Assembly: GCA_003446775.1 (NCBI GenBank)
Contig: DMCH01000153.1
Coordinates: 72,719-86,867 of the forward strand
Direction of reading: 5' to 3'
DNA length: 14,149 nucleotides
Origin: Chloroflexota bacterium
Lineage (GTDB): Bacteria > Chloroflexota > Dormibacteria > Dormibacterales > Dormibacteraceae
The notes under the pieces were generated by a model that saw only the letters and a program-made list of their open reading frames with translations, made no database searches and was not told where the DNA came from. Below, piece by piece: positions 12,914 through 14,149 of this stretch (position 1 is the first letter of the stretch; each line of letters starts with the position of its first letter). A program made the translations under genes and the position numbers.

Positions 12914-14149
12914 ATGGCAGTCGAACCGTCGTCGGAATTCAACCTCACCCAAGCCGCTGTCCTCGCCCGCTACTTCACCAACCTCGACCGCCCGGTGTTC
13001 GCGCTGCGGAACCTGCCGGAGGTGGTCAAAGGAGCCCTCTTCTCGCGCTACTCGCGCACCGAGAAGAGCCTTCGCCGGGTGCTGCTGGACGAGTTCATCA
13101 ACGAGCCCGACTCCGGCTTCGATGCGCTGACCACCAGCGCCGCCGATGCGGATGACATGGTGGCTGTCCGGCGCGCCGAAGAGTTCTATGAGCGGGTCCT
13201 GGTCGGGTACGGAGACGATTCAGTCGCTGAGCTCGCGGGCGCCCACGTCGCCGTCGAACGCACCTCCACGCTCGCCGCCAAGGCGCTCGAAGACAGCCGC
13301 ATCGGCATCTCGCCGCTCGAGAAGTCGACCCGATACGTGAGGTTCGACCGGCCCGGTCGCGACGGCCGCTTCCTGTATCACCGCGGCCCCGAGCTCGCCC
13401 ATCCGGATTACGAACCTGCCGCCGACCTCCTTTTCGAGACTTACAGCGCCCTCATCGAGCCGCTTACGCAGGCGATTCGCGAACGCTTTCCGATCGAGGA
13501 GGACGAGACCGATCGCGCGTGGAAAGCTGCGACGAGGGCCAAGGCGCTGGACATGTTGAGGGGACTCCTGCCGGCGGGGACTCTGACGAACCTAGGCCTG
13601 TTCGGAAATGGACGGGCCTTCGAATACCTCATCACCAAGCTCGCCGCGCATGAGCTCCCCGAATGCCGAACGCTGGCCGGCGATCTTCTCCGGGAGCTCT
13701 CGCTCGTCATCCCGGCGTTTGTCAAAAGGGCGCTGGACGAGCGCTATGGCGCCCCGAGTGCGGAAAGGCTGGTGCGGATGCGTAAGGCCATGACCAGGCT
13801 GGCGCCGAGAACCGGGGCCACGGAATCCGCGCCATCGGTCCGTCTCATCGAGCATGACCCCGATGCCGAACGGAAGGTGGTCGCCGCGGCGCTGTTCCCG
13901 TATTCGGATGCGCGCTGGGAGGATCTCCAGGGCGACGCGAGCCAGGTGCTGGAAGCCGCGCTGTCGGATCGCGCCAACCGCCGCCAGCGACCTCCGCGAG
14001 CGCTCGAGCACGCCCAGTACACATTCGAGATCGTCGCCAACTTCGCCGCTTACCGCGACCTGCACCGCCACCGCATGCTCACCCAGGACCGGCAGCTGCT
14101 CGGCACCGCCCTTGGGTTTGACGTGCCTTCCGGGCTGGCGGAGCTCGGA
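12914..14149 (+). CDS. thyX: Tandem (double-length) ThyX-like flavin-dependent thymidylate synthase, C-terminus beyond window
   Basis: 412 residues are visible. ThyX methylates dUMP to dTMP using FAD and methylene-tetrahydrofolate, and is normally a homotetramer of about 220-250 residues. The first half (30-270) has GYGDDSVAELAGAHVAVERT (98-117), the place of the usual HxSxxEH. SRIGISPLEKSTRY (128-141) follows, keeping SxxExSxRY of the ThyX motif but with SRI in place of RHR, then LPAGTLTNLGLFGNGRAFEY (219-238), the usual dUMP-side segment. A second ThyX-like repeat begins near residue 360: PRALEHAQYTFEI, then LHRHRMLTQDRQLLG (383-397), keeping RHR but losing the rest. Similar long proteins are, as far as I recall, annotated ThyX in Chloroflexota-like genomes. 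Activity is unproven. The ATG at 12914 has a weak GGTAGG upstream and a TAGGAT box. Confidence 0.78.
   Translation, partial: MAVEPSSEFNLTQAAVLARYFTNLDRPVFALRNLPEVVKGALFSRYSRTEKSLRRVLLDEFINEPDSGFDALTTSAADADDMVAVRRAEEFYERVLVGYGDDSVAELAGAHVAVERTSTLAAKALEDSRIGISPLEKSTRYVRFDRPGRDGRFLYHRGPELAHPDYEPAADLLFETYSALIEPLTQAIRERFPIEEDETDRAWKAATRAKALDMLRGLLPAGTLTNLGLFGNGRAFEYLITKLAAHELPECRTLAGDLLRELSLVIPAFVKRALDERYGAPSAERLVRMRKAMTRLAPRTGATESAPSVRLIEHDPDAERKVVAAALFPYSDARWEDLQGDASQVLEAALSDRANRRQRPPRALEHAQYTFEIVANFAAYRDLHRHRMLTQDRQLLGTALGFDVPSGLAELG

Noticed and set aside
1..14149. Mobile elements, CRISPR arrays, tRNA or rRNA genes, defence islands
   Set aside because: No transposase, integrase, repeat-spacer pattern, terminal repeats, tRNA-like cloverleaf or rRNA sequence was recognised by eye. 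The gene content looks like stable chromosome.

Overview
The window is high-GC bacterial chromosomal DNA, densely packed with housekeeping and stress genes. I see no phage, IS, tRNA, rRNA or CRISPR sequence. A ClgR-type regulator beside clpP, a large UPF0182 membrane protein, a double-length ThyX-like protein, frequent GTG/TTG starts and TANNNT -10 boxes placed just upstream of starts suggest an actinobacterium or a high-GC Chloroflexota/Dormibacterota-like soil lineage. I cannot decide between these from sequence alone.

Layout. Positions 1-2596 lie on the minus strand. Transcribed right to left, they hold hpt fused to an N-terminal PD-(D/E)XK nuclease-like domain, two small unknown genes, and a thiolase cut by the window edge. 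At 2635-3255 pcm (isoaspartyl methyltransferase) is divergent from hpt across 38 bp. Positions 3247-8095 are a minus-strand cluster, probably one operon: clgR, clpP, an SDR-type sugar-epimerase-like gene, and a 944-residue UPF0182 protein. The junctions are very tight: the clgR stop overlaps the clpP Shine-Dalgarno, and clpP and the SDR gene share a GTGA overlap. A MASE1 sensor histidine kinase (8211-9863, plus) diverges from clgR. A minus-strand set follows: a SAM methyltransferase overlapping a GNAT acetyltransferase, then a 59-bp gap holding a strong hairpin and G-run element, then an FAD/NAD(P) reductase. A thyX-like gene (12914 onward, plus) runs off the right edge.

How the genes fit together. 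The clearest unit is protein quality control: ClgR probably controls ClpP and the genes behind it, which would tie the uncharacterised UPF0182 protein to Clp-dependent envelope or stress physiology. Pcm repairs damaged proteins, and Hpt and ThyX serve nucleotide salvage and synthesis. The remaining genes have only class-level assignments.

The most notable points are the nuclease-Hpt fusion, a clpP whose homologous start position is ACG behind a perfect Shine-Dalgarno, and a tandem ThyX-like protein in which each half keeps a different part of the active-site motif.
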